Positions 1 to 8,659 of a stretch of DNA of 39,656 nucleotides are shown one piece after another (within the stretch, counting starts at the first letter, position 1; each line of letters opens with the position of its first letter). A model generated the notes under the pieces. That model worked only from the letters and a program-made list of their open reading frames with translations, was not told the DNA's origin and did not search any database. The stretch is from Fibrobacter sp. (GTDB taxonomy: Bacteria; Fibrobacterota; Chitinivibrionia; Chitinivibrionales; Chitinispirillaceae), in assembly GCA_012519985.1 (NCBI GenBank), contig JAAYPC010000315.1:1-39656 (forward strand), written 5' to 3'. The position numbers and the translations under genes were made by a program.

Positions 1-1110
1 CAGCGATGTGGCCATAAACCCATTGCCCTGGTCGGAGGTGCAACCGGGATGATTGGTGATCCTTCAGGAAAATCGGAAGAACGAAAACTGCTCTCCAGTG
101 AACAAGTCGCTTTCAATCAGGAATGTATTAAAGGACAGTTGGAAAAATTTCTGGATTTCTCCGGTAATAATGCCGCAGAAATCGTAAATAATTATTCCTG
201 GTTTAAGGATATGGGTTTTCTTGAGTTTTTGCGGGATGTGGGCAAGTACCTGACTGTTAATTACATGGTCTCAAAGGATTCTGTTAAAAACCGGTGGGAA
301 AATGGGATCTCTTATACTGAGTTTAGCTATCAACTTCTGCAGGCGTATGATTTCTGCTGGCTTTATGCCCATAAAAACTGCATACTGCAGATAGGTGGAT
401 CGGATCAATGGGGCAATATCACTTCCGGCACAGAGTTAGTCCGTCGCAAAGAATCTGGTGAGGTATACGCTCTGACCTGCCCTCTGCTTACCAGGGCAGA
501 TGGAAAGAAGTTTGGAAAAACAGAAGGAGGGGAGAGCGTCTGGCTCGATCCAAAACTGACTTCACCTTATAAATTTTACCAGTATTGGTTTAATGTCACA
601 GATGAGGATGCTCCCCGTTTGCTTAGAATCTTTACTTTAATGTCACAAAATGAGATTTTAAATCTTGAACAGGAACACAAGCAGGCTCCTCATGAACGGG
701 CAATGCAGAAAGCTTTGGCAAAGGATATAACCACCCGGGTGCACTCACATGATGATTATCTGAGGGCAATCGAAGCATCAGAGATTTTATTCGGCAAAGG
801 AACAGCTGAAATGCTGCGACATCTCTCTGAACAGGATTTTCTCTCAGTTTTCGAAGGCGTCCCGCAAACTGTCATAAGCAAAACCGAACTTGAATCCGGT
901 ATAACTGCTTTAGATATAGCGTCAGTTAAAACAGGGATGTTCTCATCCAAAGGTGAAGCCAGACGGATGATCTCTCAGGGTGGTTTGTCGATTAATAAAG
1001 AGAAAGTAACCGATCCGGCAACTCTCATAAACACATCATTTTTGATTAACAGCAAGTATATTCTGCTGCAGAAAGGGAAGAAAGGCTACTTTATTGTTAA
1101 GACCGATTAA
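1..1110 (+). CDS. tyrS: Tyrosyl-tRNA synthetase, 5'-truncated by window edge
   Basis: Charges tRNA-Tyr with tyrosine in the cytoplasm. The reading frame is open from base 1, so the visible 369 residues lack roughly the first 50 residues of a usual ~420-residue enzyme, including the HIGH motif. Seen: the GGATGMIGDPSGKSEER segment of class I TyrRS right at the start, the tyrosine/AMP-binding QIGGSDQWGNI segment, the KMSKS-equivalent KFGKT loop at 508-522, and a C-terminal S4 RNA-binding domain (GEARRMISQGG) over about the last 70 residues. Internal ATG at 49 is not the true start. The next gene begins 144 bases downstream; no clear terminator lies between. Confidence 0.97.
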   Translation, partial: QRCGHKPIALVGGATGMIGDPSGKSEERKLLSSEQVAFNQECIKGQLEKFLDFSGNNAAEIVNNYSWFKDMGFLEFLRDVGKYLTVNYMVSKDSVKNRWENGISYTEFSYQLLQAYDFCWLYAHKNCILQIGGSDQWGNITSGTELVRRKESGEVYALTCPLLTRADGKKFGKTEGGESVWLDPKLTSPYKFYQYWFNVTDEDAPRLLRIFTLMSQNEILNLEQEHKQAPHERAMQKALAKDITTRVHSHDDYLRAIEASEILFGKGTAEMLRHLSEQDFLSVFEGVPQTVISKTELESGITALDIASVKTGMFSSKGEARRMISQGGLSINKEKVTDPATLINTSFLINSKYILLQKGKKGYFIVKTD

Positions 1111-1254
1111 TTACCCAGTATTTTCACCCAGTTACAATACTCAACTGCAGGACGCTGCATTGTTTACCAGTACCTCCCTGCTGTTATCGGCACAGATGCT
1201 GTATTATGATATCAGTTTTTATATGCAAGTTAACCAATCGGAAGGATGTGCCTG

Positions 1255-3531
1255 ATGTGGTCGATATTTCGATTATCAGTAATGGTTTTTTGTCTGACTG
1301 CGCTTACAGTTACGGCTGAGCATGATACCAGTATTCAAATAATTGCCGGTGCAGAGACGCATGGTATGATCGAAGCTTGTGACTGCTACCAGGATCCGGG
1401 TGGTGGTTTACTCAAACGATCTACTGTAATCAAATCGACAGGAAAACGGGATAGTTTTCTTCTACTGGATGCCGGTGGTTTTTCCGCGGGTGGAATATAT
1501 GATTCCTATTCAGAGGGAAGAGCAGGTGACTCGCTTCGTACTATCATTACTATCAGGGGAATGGTTGCAATCGGTTATGATGCAGCAGCTATTGGTGATG
1601 AGGAATTGCAATATGGTGGTGCATGGATTGTAAAACAGGCCAAAGCTGCCGGACTCCCACTTGTTTCTGCAAATCTTTTTACAAAAAAAGGAAAACCGCT
1701 TGCCTCTACTTATGTTCTGGTAAAAAAAGGAGGCAAAACATTCGCAGTTACCGGTTTGACTACAAATGAAAAACTTTTCTCCACTGATACCACAGTTACT
1801 GTTGGTGATCCATTTAAATCGCTTTCCAGAATCTGGCAGGAGATCGTTGAGTGTTCTGATTATCAGATTATCCTTTCTCATCTTGGACAGGAAAAATCAG
1901 AAGCATTGGCTGATTCTTTCCCTGAATGCGATATAATAGTTAATGGCCACCGCAAATCGGACCAGAATCCTGTTCTGTTGACAGGCAAAACACCGGTGAT
2001 GCAGTTTGGGTTTCAGGGAAAGAGCCTTTCCTTTGCAGAATGGGATCTCAGAGAAGGTAAGCTTGAGATTAACAGAAAAAAATGGCTGCATGTAGGTTTG
2101 CAGGTACCTGATGACAGTTCAATTGTCTCATTTCTTAAAGCAGAAAAGGTAGAATCCAGGCCGGTGTATGATCTGTACATCATGAGTCAATGTCCTTACG
2201 GGATTCAGGCTCTGAGCTCCTTTGTTGAATTTGTGAAAGTGTTCAAAAAAAACGATTGGAACATTCAATTTATAGGCAGTGTGGAAAACGATACTGCTCT
2301 GAGCTCACTTCATGGCAAAGAGGAAGTCGAAGATGAGCAGATATGGTTAGCGGTAAAGCATAATTACCCAGAGAGATGGCTGGAATTTCTGGAGCTGCGA
2401 AGTAAATCATTCGTTCCTACCGCATCCATACTGCAAAAGATGAAAATTGATATGGAGAAGATTCAGAAGTGGATTAACTTAAAGGGACGGCTGGAGCTGA
2501 CTTCTCATTATCAGAGGTCATCCAGACTTAATATAAAGGCTTCACCTACCTTGATGCTTAACAATACTCCCCTGGAAATGCAAATAACTAGAGACCGCCT
2601 GGCCAAATTTCACTGTGATAAGATAGATGGTTCATACGCTGAATGCAGAAAGCTTCCTGAGTGTTTTGAAGACAGTGACTGTAAAAAGAAGGGTAAAATC
2701 GGGCGATGCAATGAGAATAAAAAATGTGTGTTTCAGGATGCAGTACCATTTACATTTACGGTTCTGGTAGCAGATTCCACTTTCCAGCATCCCGAAAAAA
2801 CAATTATTGCAACAACTGAGGAACTGTTCCCTGGCGTAAAGGTAAATGTCGTTACTTTGGGTTCTGCAGACGGAAAACAGATTATAAGCAAATTCAATCC
2901 GGATGCTCTTCCATTCTATCTTTTTTCCAGAGAAGTTAAGCAGGCCTATAACTTTACTTCTGTGGAGAGTGGTCTGATAGAAAAAAACGGGAGCCTGATC
3001 TTTAAAGATGGCATAGTCAGCAGGAATTATCTGATAAAGCGTAGCCCAAAGAAGGGAGAGATGACTCTGTTTATCGATCCTTTTTTCCCACAGATTCAAT
3101 TGATATTGGACAGTTTTCTATCTGATACAACAATATTACAGAACAGCCAGATCCTGCCTGCTTTTTTTCATGACCCATCGACATCAATGCGGGGAACTGA
3201 ACAGTGGTTTCGGATTGAGGAAGCTGCGAGGTGGTTGGCAGTGGCAAAATTTGATGCTCAAAAATATTTACATTATCTGAAAGAATATGCCAAATCACCT
3301 GGCAGCTCTTTTTGGCTCGAGATCTGCAGCAAGGCCGGTTTGGATGCCGATTCTGTTTCCATTCATGCCAGTTCAGAGATGAACCAAATAGGAAAACACT
3401 GGAATCTGCTGAAAAATATTCAGATAAATGAACCTGTGACGCTATTGGTGGATAACAAAGAATTGGTTAAACTTCACAGTGAAAAGGAATTGGAAACGTT
3501 TCTGCAGAATAGAAAAAAATTGAGCTTCTAA
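1255..3531 (+). CDS. Secreted 5'-nucleotidase-like metallophosphatase fused to thioredoxin-like domains
   Basis: A 758-residue exported multidomain protein. I chose ATG 1255 over ATG 1246 because GGAAGG at 1240-1245 abuts the earlier ATG but is well spaced from 1255; translation then starts with a clean signal peptide ending near TVTA-EH. Residues about 30-280 resemble the UshA/5'-nucleotidase metallophosphatase fold (ETHG, LLLDAGG, SHLG, NGH motifs), but the usual metal-binding D and GD residues are replaced (ETHG for DxHG, DAGG for DxGD), so activity is doubtful. Residues about 305-455 look thioredoxin/DsbA-like, with CPYG keeping only the first cysteine and a cis-proline SPTL segment. A six-cysteine stretch (about 455-492) follows, then about 260 residues with another possible thioredoxin-like region. 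Function unknown; perhaps envelope redox or a scaffold. Confidence 0.75.
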   Translation: MWSIFRLSVMVFCLTALTVTAEHDTSIQIIAGAETHGMIEACDCYQDPGGGLLKRSTVIKSTGKRDSFLLLDAGGFSAGGIYDSYSEGRAGDSLRTIITIRGMVAIGYDAAAIGDEELQYGGAWIVKQAKAAGLPLVSANLFTKKGKPLASTYVLVKKGGKTFAVTGLTTNEKLFSTDTTVTVGDPFKSLSRIWQEIVECSDYQIILSHLGQEKSEALADSFPECDIIVNGHRKSDQNPVLLTGKTPVMQFGFQGKSLSFAEWDLREGKLEINRKKWLHVGLQVPDDSSIVSFLKAEKVESRPVYDLYIMSQCPYGIQALSSFVEFVKVFKKNDWNIQFIGSVENDTALSSLHGKEEVEDEQIWLAVKHNYPERWLEFLELRSKSFVPTASILQKMKIDMEKIQKWINLKGRLELTSHYQRSSRLNIKASPTLMLNNTPLEMQITRDRLAKFHCDKIDGSYAECRKLPECFEDSDCKKKGKIGRCNENKKCVFQDAVPFTFTVLVADSTFQHPEKTIIATTEELFPGVKVNVVTLGSADGKQIISKFNPDALPFYLFSREVKQAYNFTSVESGLIEKNGSLIFKDGIVSRNYLIKRSPKKGEMTLFIDPFFPQIQLILDSFLSDTTILQNSQILPAFFHDPSTSMRGTEQWFRIEEAARWLAVAKFDAQKYLHYLKEYAKSPGSSFWLEICSKAGLDADSVSIHASSEMNQIGKHWNLLKNIQINEPVTLLVDNKELVKLHSEKELETFLQNRKKLSF

Positions 3532-3549
3532 CAAAAGAAGCTCAATTTT
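3516..3549. terminator. Bidirectional intrinsic terminator
   Basis: A perfect 13-bp stem (3516-3528 with 3537-3549) with an 8-nt loop. It is flanked by A-rich sequence on the left (a U-run on the minus transcript) and ends in TTTT on the right. It overlaps the stop codon of the secreted phosphatase-like gene and serves the convergent DUF2914-like gene on the minus strand. Confidence 0.85.
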
Positions 3550-3559
3550 GAACAAGAAA

Positions 3560-4012
3560 TTATTGAGTGATAAAATTTACTGTGCCCAGAATCGATTCAT
3601 CTTTGGAATCTACTATATATACCCGCCAGTCTCCTTTTAAACCTATTGGTATCGATTTGGAACTATATGTACGGAAATTTCCTGAATTTATCTTTAAGGA
3701 GACTGTACTCATTAGCTCGTCTTTCCAATACCATCGATGCTGTATTTCTTCTGGGCCGGCTGCGCCTTTTATCTGGGTGAAACAGAATAGACGACGAACC
3801 TCTGAAGGGAAAGTGTCGCCCAAGTTTTCAGGTTCAAGGTCTTTTACATTCAGGGCAATCGCAGCTCTGCTGATGGTTAGGTTTGATTTTGGTGCTGGTT
3901 CTTCTTTTTTAGCAGTATCTGCTTTGGGCTGAACAGTGGAGACCTTGGAACTCTGAGCAAATGGCGCTGATACGACTAATAGAGACAGGGTCAGTGCAGC
4001 GATGATATGCAT
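3560..4012 (-). CDS. Exported DUF2914-type protein
   Basis: A 150-residue protein with an N-terminal signal peptide (hydrophobic stretch to about residue 20, APFAQ cleavage region), then a Lys/Pro/Ala-rich linker and a C-terminal domain. In that domain the F-x-Q-I-KG, HRWYWKDELM, RTYSSK and G-D-WRVYIVD pattern is typical of DUF2914, a beta-rich domain of unknown function found in exported and regulatory proteins. An AGGAG ribosome site precedes the ATG. It is transcribed alone, divergent from yceH and convergent with the upstream gene across a shared terminator. No enzymatic residues are evident. Family assignment is from pattern recognition and fairly secure; the role is not known. Confidence 0.8.
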   Translation of the reverse strand: MHIIAALTLSLLVVSAPFAQSSKVSTVQPKADTAKKEEPAPKSNLTISRAAIALNVKDLEPENLGDTFPSEVRRLFCFTQIKGAAGPEEIQHRWYWKDELMSTVSLKINSGNFRTYSSKSIPIGLKGDWRVYIVDSKDESILGTVNFITQ

Positions 4013-4233
4013 AAGTTGCTCCTGTTAAAGGGTTCTATTGAATCATTCCTTTGTATGAATCTGCCATCCTCATTTAATCATACATTAAGTGAAAGTGAAA
4101 AAACAGAATAATGTTAGTGATCAAATCATAATTTGCACCAAGAAGGTACCAGATATTTCTTAAGTCACTATCTCCAATTATATTAAAAGAATCTCAGACA
4201 TTTAAATGTATGACCTCAGAAAGGACTTGGAAA

Positions 4234-4899
4234 ATGGATATTGATCTTAACGAGCAGGAGTTGCGCGTGCTGGGAGCTCTAATCGAAAAAGAGATAACTA
4301 CCCCTGAATACTATCCCCTGAGTTTGAATGCATTAATGGCTGCATGTAATCAGAAATCAAATCGCGAACCGGTTATGAACCTTACTGAAGATGAAGTATC
4401 AGAAGCGCTATCGTCCTTAAGGGATAAAAAACTGGCATGGCAGCTTTCTACCGCTGGTGGCAGAGTGCCTAAATTTGAACATAATATAAGAAGCCTGTTT
4501 ACTTTTTCTAAGGCTGAGACAGCGATTCTTTGCGTACTGATGCTCAGAGGTGCTCAGACTGCCGGCGAAATAAAGGGAAGAACCGAGCGGATGTACTCTT
4601 TTTCAAATCTTCAAGAGGTTGAAGAAACTCTGAAAGAGTTGATATCGCGGGAAGATGGGCCGTTTGTTAAGGAACTGCCACGTCAGCCTGGAAAGAAGGA
4701 ACCCCGGTTTATCCATCTGTTTTCAACCAGGATTATTGACTCGTTGGAATCATCAGCTTCTGTGGTTGAAGAAACTCCGGTATTTAAAAATACCACTGCA
4801 GACCGTTTGACTGATCTTGAGCAGGAAGTGAAACAGATGCGACAGGAATTGGATCTGTTGAAAAATGAATTCAGTGAATTCAAACGATTACTCGAATGA
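4234..4899 (+). CDS. yceH: YceH/UPF0502 (DUF480) winged-helix protein
   Basis: A 221-residue cytoplasmic protein of the YceH family, built of tandem winged-helix domains. The diagnostic start LNEQELRVLGALIEKE, then TPEYYPLSLNAL and CNQKSNREPVM, is present, and the C-terminus ends in a leucine-rich coiled coil (LEQEVKQMRQELDLLKNEF). An in-frame ATG at 4210 exists, but AAGGAC at 4220-4225 favours ATG 4234, which also matches where the family homology begins. The molecular function of YceH is not established; a nucleic-acid-binding role is plausible from the fold. Convergent with the prepilin peptidase 25 bases downstream. Confidence 0.93.
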   Translation: MDIDLNEQELRVLGALIEKEITTPEYYPLSLNALMAACNQKSNREPVMNLTEDEVSEALSSLRDKKLAWQLSTAGGRVPKFEHNIRSLFTFSKAETAILCVLMLRGAQTAGEIKGRTERMYSFSNLQEVEETLKELISREDGPFVKELPRQPGKKEPRFIHLFSTRIIDSLESSASVVEETPVFKNTTADRLTDLEQEVKQMRQELDLLKNEFSEFKRLLE

Positions 4900-4924
4900 T
4901 GAACATTTGTATGAAATGCAGACT

Positions 4925-5734
4925 TTAAAAAGAGGTGATTTTTTCAATATAGGTGCAATAAGTTTTTAGAATGAGATCTCCAGCCATTATCGAAAGCCAA
5001 ATTCCAGCTCCCAGAAACGGTCCAAAGGGGATATGATGATCAGGATCAAGTTTTTTACAGGCAATTAGTGTTAAACCTATTACTGATCCAAAAAATGCGC
5101 CGAAAACAATACTCATCAGAGAAATTTTGGCTCCGAAGATTGCTCCGGTTGCTGCCATAAGTTTGACATCGCCAAATCCCATTGCATCACCTTTCTTTAG
5201 TATTGCAGTTCCAATCCATCCTATCAGATATAGAGTGCCTCCGCCCAATAGAATTCCTGCCAGTGACTGGATAGGGGTGATATCGCCGGGGAGAAATGAG
5301 ATTAGAAAACCGCAAACTATTAAAGGCAAGGTGAACCTATCCGGGATTATGTAATGCTTTATATCTATCACCGCTACCGGAAGCATTAGCAGGAGGAATA
5401 AATATTGCAGTATTAAAGGTGGAAAACTAAACCAGCTAAGATTGGAGATGTCTTGTTTAAATAGAAAAAAACATATTATAAAAGAGCAAATTGCTGTCAT
5501 CAGTTCGATGAATGGGTACACCCAGGAAATATTCTTTTTACAATTACTGCATTTGCCGCGCAGAAAAAGGAAGCTTATTACAGGGATATTTTCCCAGGGT
5601 TTTATCGCATTGCCACATGATGGACAATGAGATGGAGGCCAGAGGATAGATTCTTCACGGGGGATCCGCCAGATCAATACATTAAAAAATGATCCCAATA
5701 TCAGCCCCAGGCATATACTGAACAGATAAATCAA
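4925..5734 (-). CDS. pilD: Type IV prepilin peptidase / N-methyltransferase (A24 family)
   Basis: A 269-residue polytopic inner-membrane aspartyl protease that cleaves leader peptides of type IV pilins or type II secretion pseudopilins and methylates the new N-terminus. Seen: the N-terminal methyltransferase-associated domain with the zinc-type tetracysteine (C37, C40, C62, C65), about eight hydrophobic segments, and both catalytic aspartates: D124 in VIDIKHYIIPD and D189 in the GFGD motif. It is full length for the family. No pilin or secretion genes lie beside it, so its substrates must be encoded elsewhere. The downstream neighbour is yceH (convergent); cvpA lies 41 bases upstream and may be co-transcribed. 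Confidence 0.95.
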   Translation of the reverse strand: MIYLFSICLGLILGSFFNVLIWRIPREESILWPPSHCPSCGNAIKPWENIPVISFLFLRGKCSNCKKNISWVYPFIELMTAICSFIICFFLFKQDISNLSWFSFPPLILQYLFLLLMLPVAVIDIKHYIIPDRFTLPLIVCGFLISFLPGDITPIQSLAGILLGGGTLYLIGWIGTAILKKGDAMGFGDVKLMAATGAIFGAKISLMSIVFGAFFGSVIGLTLIACKKLDPDHHIPFGPFLGAGIWLSIMAGDLILKTYCTYIEKITSF

Positions 5735-5775
5735 AAACTTAGCTCCGTTTTAATATTCCAGTTCACTAATGGTTT

Positions 5776-6330
5776 CTATTGTAGCACGGTTGGTTTAACT
5801 TTTTCAACTCTGTTTTTTACTTTTTCTTTGTAGTTTGGATCTATGAGTTTTCTCAAGTGATTGCGGGTATTAGTTAATTCTGTAAGCCTCATGGTCGCGG
5901 GCAGGCTCTTGAAGGCGCGGAAAACAACTGATTTATTGAAATTGGCTTCTGTTTGATTGAAAGTAGAAATGGAGAGACACACTATCCAGGCAAGTAAAAC
6001 AGTCTTTAGGAAACCCAGCACAGCTCCAAGCAATCTATCCAGCCATCCCAGCAAGGTCAGATGGACTACTTTCTTGATGAACCATCCAAGCGTAAGAAAT
6101 GAAAGGACAATCGTTACATACAGAATGGTAAAAGATACTGCATTTCTGATGTATGAAGGCAGCTTAATGAATTGAATCAGGACAGAAAAGTCATTGTAGT
6201 ACAAGAAGGCACCCAGAAAACCACCAATCATAGCAGCGAGTCGGATTACTTCGCCGATAAAGCCGCGTTTAATTCCGATGGTAACAAATATCAGAGCAAA
6301 GACTGAAAAGACGATATCAAGAGTGTGCAT
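5776..6330 (-). CDS. CvpA family inner-membrane protein
   Basis: A 184-residue protein with about four membrane segments in the first 125 residues. It shows the CvpA signatures: DIVFSVFALIFVTIGIKRG at the N-terminus, a central Gly-rich helix and LGWLDRLLGAVLGFLK. The C-terminal 50 residues are polar and basic. CvpA was linked to colicin V production in E. coli and, more generally, to envelope homeostasis; its mechanism is unclear. AGGAA precedes the ATG by about ten bases. It lies just upstream of the prepilin peptidase on the same strand, and a terminator at 6433-6458 separates it from the lipoprotein gene upstream. Confidence 0.87.
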   Translation of the reverse strand: MHTLDIVFSVFALIFVTIGIKRGFIGEVIRLAAMIGGFLGAFLYYNDFSVLIQFIKLPSYIRNAVSFTILYVTIVLSFLTLGWFIKKVVHLTLLGWLDRLLGAVLGFLKTVLLAWIVCLSISTFNQTEANFNKSVVFRAFKSLPATMRLTELTNTRNHLRKLIDPNYKEKVKNRVEKVKPTVLQ

Positions 6331-6432
6331 ACAGCTTTTTCCTGGTAAAGCTCTGATAAATAAGGAAGAAAAAAATTAAGCGAGTCAGGGGCTGACAATA
6401 AACTGACACAGGGGGAATAACGATTCGCTAAA

Positions 6433-6458
6433 AAATTGGCGGGTTAACCCGCCAATTT
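6433..6458 (-). terminator. Intrinsic terminator after the lipoprotein gene
   Basis: A perfect 11-bp stem (6433-6443 with 6448-6458), GC-rich at the top with a TTAA loop, followed on the minus strand by a run of five T. It lies 18 bases past the stop of the small lipoprotein gene, ending the STAS-lipoprotein transcript. Confidence 0.85.
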
Positions 6459-6475
6459 GATTTATCAAAGTAAAA

Positions 6476-6811
6476 TTATTCTTCTTCCAGAATCCCAACC
6501 ACATGTTTGTCTTCAATTATAAAGACTTTGCTGTTACCCTTTTTATAGATCCATTTTTCCTGCAAAGCCCAAGGTTGTTGAACTTTTTCGATAATAGGGG
6601 GTTCACCTAACAGAAAGAACAGTGTTTCCTGTTTTATACCAATTTCGAAACGTCCGTCATAGATGCAGGATTTATCCTTTTCTGGAAGATCAGGATGAAC
6701 TTGAATATAGGCATCGATTTGAGTCTGATCTGGTTTAATGAGTTCCTGAGAGCCACAACCGGCAAGAACTATACAGGTAGCAAAAAGCCATTTAAGCGTT
6801 TTGAAGTTCAT
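6476..6811 (-). CDS. Small lipoprotein, SmpA/BamE-like
   Basis: A 111-residue lipoprotein. The start is ATG 6811, preceded by GAGGAG about nine bases upstream; a TTG six bases earlier is less likely. A signal peptide ends in the lipobox LAGC with the lipidated cysteine at residue 19. The mature part has a short GIKQETLFFLLGEPP segment followed by a W-x-Y-KKG-x-KVFI-x-D pattern, reminiscent of the small SmpA/OmlA (BamE-like) fold, though too divergent to name. The gene overlaps the 3' end of the STAS-domain gene by 20 bases, so translation is probably coupled. Role unknown. Confidence 0.75.
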   Translation of the reverse strand: MNFKTLKWLFATCIVLAGCGSQELIKPDQTQIDAYIQVHPDLPEKDKSCIYDGRFEIGIKQETLFFLLGEPPIIEKVQQPWALQEKWIYKKGNSKVFIIEDKHVVGILEEE

Positions 6812-7136
6812 GTTCAAACTCCTCTTCAGTTGAGAAAATTTTTACTAATTTGTTAAGCCCCACAACTTCAAGCACATCACGCACATATTCGTTTGGTTCG
6901 ATCAGAACCAGATTTCCGCCCTTTTTTTTAAGAGTATTGTGACAATATATTAACACATTCAATGCGCCACTATCCAGATAAGTCACTTGAGCCAGATTCA
7001 TGGCAATAAAGTAACTGTTTTTCTCCAGTAACGTGTTAATATAGGATTTCAACACAATCGAATCTTTAAGCCGATCGATCTTACCAACAATATCAATGAT
7101 ATGATACTGTTTCTTTTCCCTTCCGCCAATATCCAT
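6792..7136 (-). CDS. STAS-domain anti-sigma-factor antagonist-like protein
   Basis: A 114-residue single STAS domain, as in SpoIIAA/RsbV-type anti-anti-sigma factors. Such proteins bind an anti-sigma kinase when their conserved serine is unphosphorylated. Seen: the IIDIVGKIDRLKDS strand-loop, then NLAQVTYLDSGALNVLI with the candidate phospho-serine S56 in DSGAL, and a C-terminal helix region. AGAGG precedes the ATG. No partner kinase or phosphatase is in the window. The small lipoprotein follows with a 20-base overlap. It could instead be a STAS adaptor to another switch, for example one involving the nearby GGDEF protein. Confidence 0.88.
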   Translation of the reverse strand: MDIGGREKKQYHIIDIVGKIDRLKDSIVLKSYINTLLEKNSYFIAMNLAQVTYLDSGALNVLIYCHNTLKKKGGNLVLIEPNEYVRDVLEVVGLNKLVKIFSTEEEFEHELQNA

Positions 7137-7267
7137 ATCTTTTGCCTCTGCATGGATTAATTTCAGAAAATACGGGTAGTTCCGTATAATATAATATTAA
7201 TAATGTCATTTTGAAAATAAAGAGAATCACTATCACCTAAAAAAAACAGAGTTGATAGCGAATTTAT

Positions 7268-8104
7268 CTAGGAGAGGACATATACCTTGTTACGCCCCTT
7301 CTTTTTGCCCTCCAGTAATGTACTTTCCAACCGTTTTAAAAATGCGTTAGAGGAGTCTTCTTTGTTGCATTGCCCAACTGAAAGAGTAATGGTCACTCCA
7401 CCAGATAACCCTTCGAGACGTTTTGTCCGTTCATGAACATTGTTTCGCAATCTTTCTGCAAGTTCCATCGCTTCTCTCTTGTTAGTGTTAGGCAGAATAA
7501 GAAGAAAACGGTCTCCTGAGTAACGGCTGAGGATATCTACATTGCGAATCGTCTTTTTAATGATTTTTACGATGACTGTAAGGACCTGATCGCCCATTTT
7601 ATGAGAGAGCAGATCATTAATCCTGCGAAATTCATCGATATCCAGCAGTATTGCCGACAGTGCATGCTTATATCTTTTGGACCTTAAAATCTCTTCCTTG
7701 AGTTTTTCCAGATGATATCCAGGCGTGTAGACTCTCTCGATCCATTCTTCTTCTGGTTTGCTTACCGGTGTTTCAACTGGCTTTTCCAGGGTTTGAAAGA
7801 GAACCTCCTGGGAAGCGTTTTGCTGGGCAAAATAATCCATGGCAGCGATCTGGATTCCTACCGTGCGGCCCAACTTCTGCTCCATACCTTTCTTGTTTTC
7901 TAAAATATGACGCCAGTGGATTATTGCCTCCCGACTGGAAAATGCTTTGCCGGTAAGCTTTTGTAAAAGCATTCCAAAGGGGTTTGGCTGACTGGAATGT
8001 AGTTGTATAAAGATCTGTTTTATTAGATCCAGTGAACCCTGGTCTTGCTGTAAGGGAATCTGGATTAGTTCTTTATACCCTTCAAAAGGCATTTCATTAT
8101 TCAT
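7268..8104 (-). CDS. GGDEF-domain protein with degenerate active-site motif (SGDRF)
   Basis: A 278-residue soluble protein. The first 120 residues are helical without a recognised sensor domain. Residues about 130-275 are a diguanylate cyclase-type GGDEF domain: LLDIDEFRRIND (metal-site D155), the product-binding inhibitory site RNVD (187-190) five residues before the signature, and the signature itself reading SGDRF (196-200). The fourth position, normally glutamate, is arginine, so cyclic-di-GMP synthesis may be weak or lost, while the intact inhibitory site could still bind the nucleotide. No good ribosome site is visible at the ATG; ATG 8092 is an alternative. The STAS gene lies 131 bases downstream on the same strand. 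Confidence 0.88.
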   Translation of the reverse strand: MNNEMPFEGYKELIQIPLQQDQGSLDLIKQIFIQLHSSQPNPFGMLLQKLTGKAFSSREAIIHWRHILENKKGMEQKLGRTVGIQIAAMDYFAQQNASQEVLFQTLEKPVETPVSKPEEEWIERVYTPGYHLEKLKEEILRSKRYKHALSAILLDIDEFRRINDLLSHKMGDQVLTVIVKIIKKTIRNVDILSRYSGDRFLLILPNTNKREAMELAERLRNNVHERTKRLEGLSGGVTITLSVGQCNKEDSSNAFLKRLESTLLEGKKKGRNKVYVLS

Positions 8105-8360
8105 ATTTAAGCGCTTTATATAAAAAATCTGCGTTACCCTTATTCATAAATAATTGATTACAAATCTCGTTATCAATGAAATTAATCATTTTACTCCTTT
8201 TCGCTGTTGTTTTTAAAATTTTCCTGCAAATTAAAGACCTTGCGCTCAAAAAAAGTTCTCTTTTAATTTGCCTTCAGATTTTTAGGTCGGTTGAGTATTA
8301 TTCTTTTAACAGTCATGATGTATTTTTCAGTTAGCCAGGGCTAAAAACAGGAGTGTCAAT

Positions 8361-8642
8361 ATGAGTCTATTTGAAATCAAATGTCCAATGTGTAAAGGTA
8401 CTCTATGGATCGACCCAGCAACATTAAAGGTGGTTGATCATAAATCCGCAGACCATCCCAAAGCCAGCCTTGAACAATTTTTACAGGCACAAAAAAAGGG
8501 AGTCGCATGGGATGACAAATTCCAAAAAGCCAAAGAGGAGGAAGCCAGAAGAAAAGCCGAAATTGAAATGAAATTTAAAAAAGCTAAAGAAGAAGATGAT
8601 GGTTCCGTAGAACCATTTAAATCACCTTTTGATTGGGATTAA
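8361..8642 (+). CDS. Small CxxC protein with charged helical tail
   Basis: A 93-residue cytoplasmic protein with a good AGGAG ribosome site. It opens with a short zinc-ribbon-like knuckle, C8-P-M-C11-K-G, of which only one CxxC pair is present, then a D/H-rich loop. About 40 residues of strongly charged helix follow (alternating K, E, A, R) and a Pro-Phe-rich end. I do not recognise a named family. It precedes the cyclophilin-FKBP lipoprotein by 17 bases with no terminator between, so the two are probably one transcript. Metal binding would need a second CxxC, for example through dimerisation. Confidence 0.75.
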   Translation: MSLFEIKCPMCKGTLWIDPATLKVVDHKSADHPKASLEQFLQAQKKGVAWDDKFQKAKEEEARRKAEIEMKFKKAKEEDDGSVEPFKSPFDWD

Positions 8643-8659
8643 GGAGTTTAACTAATAAT

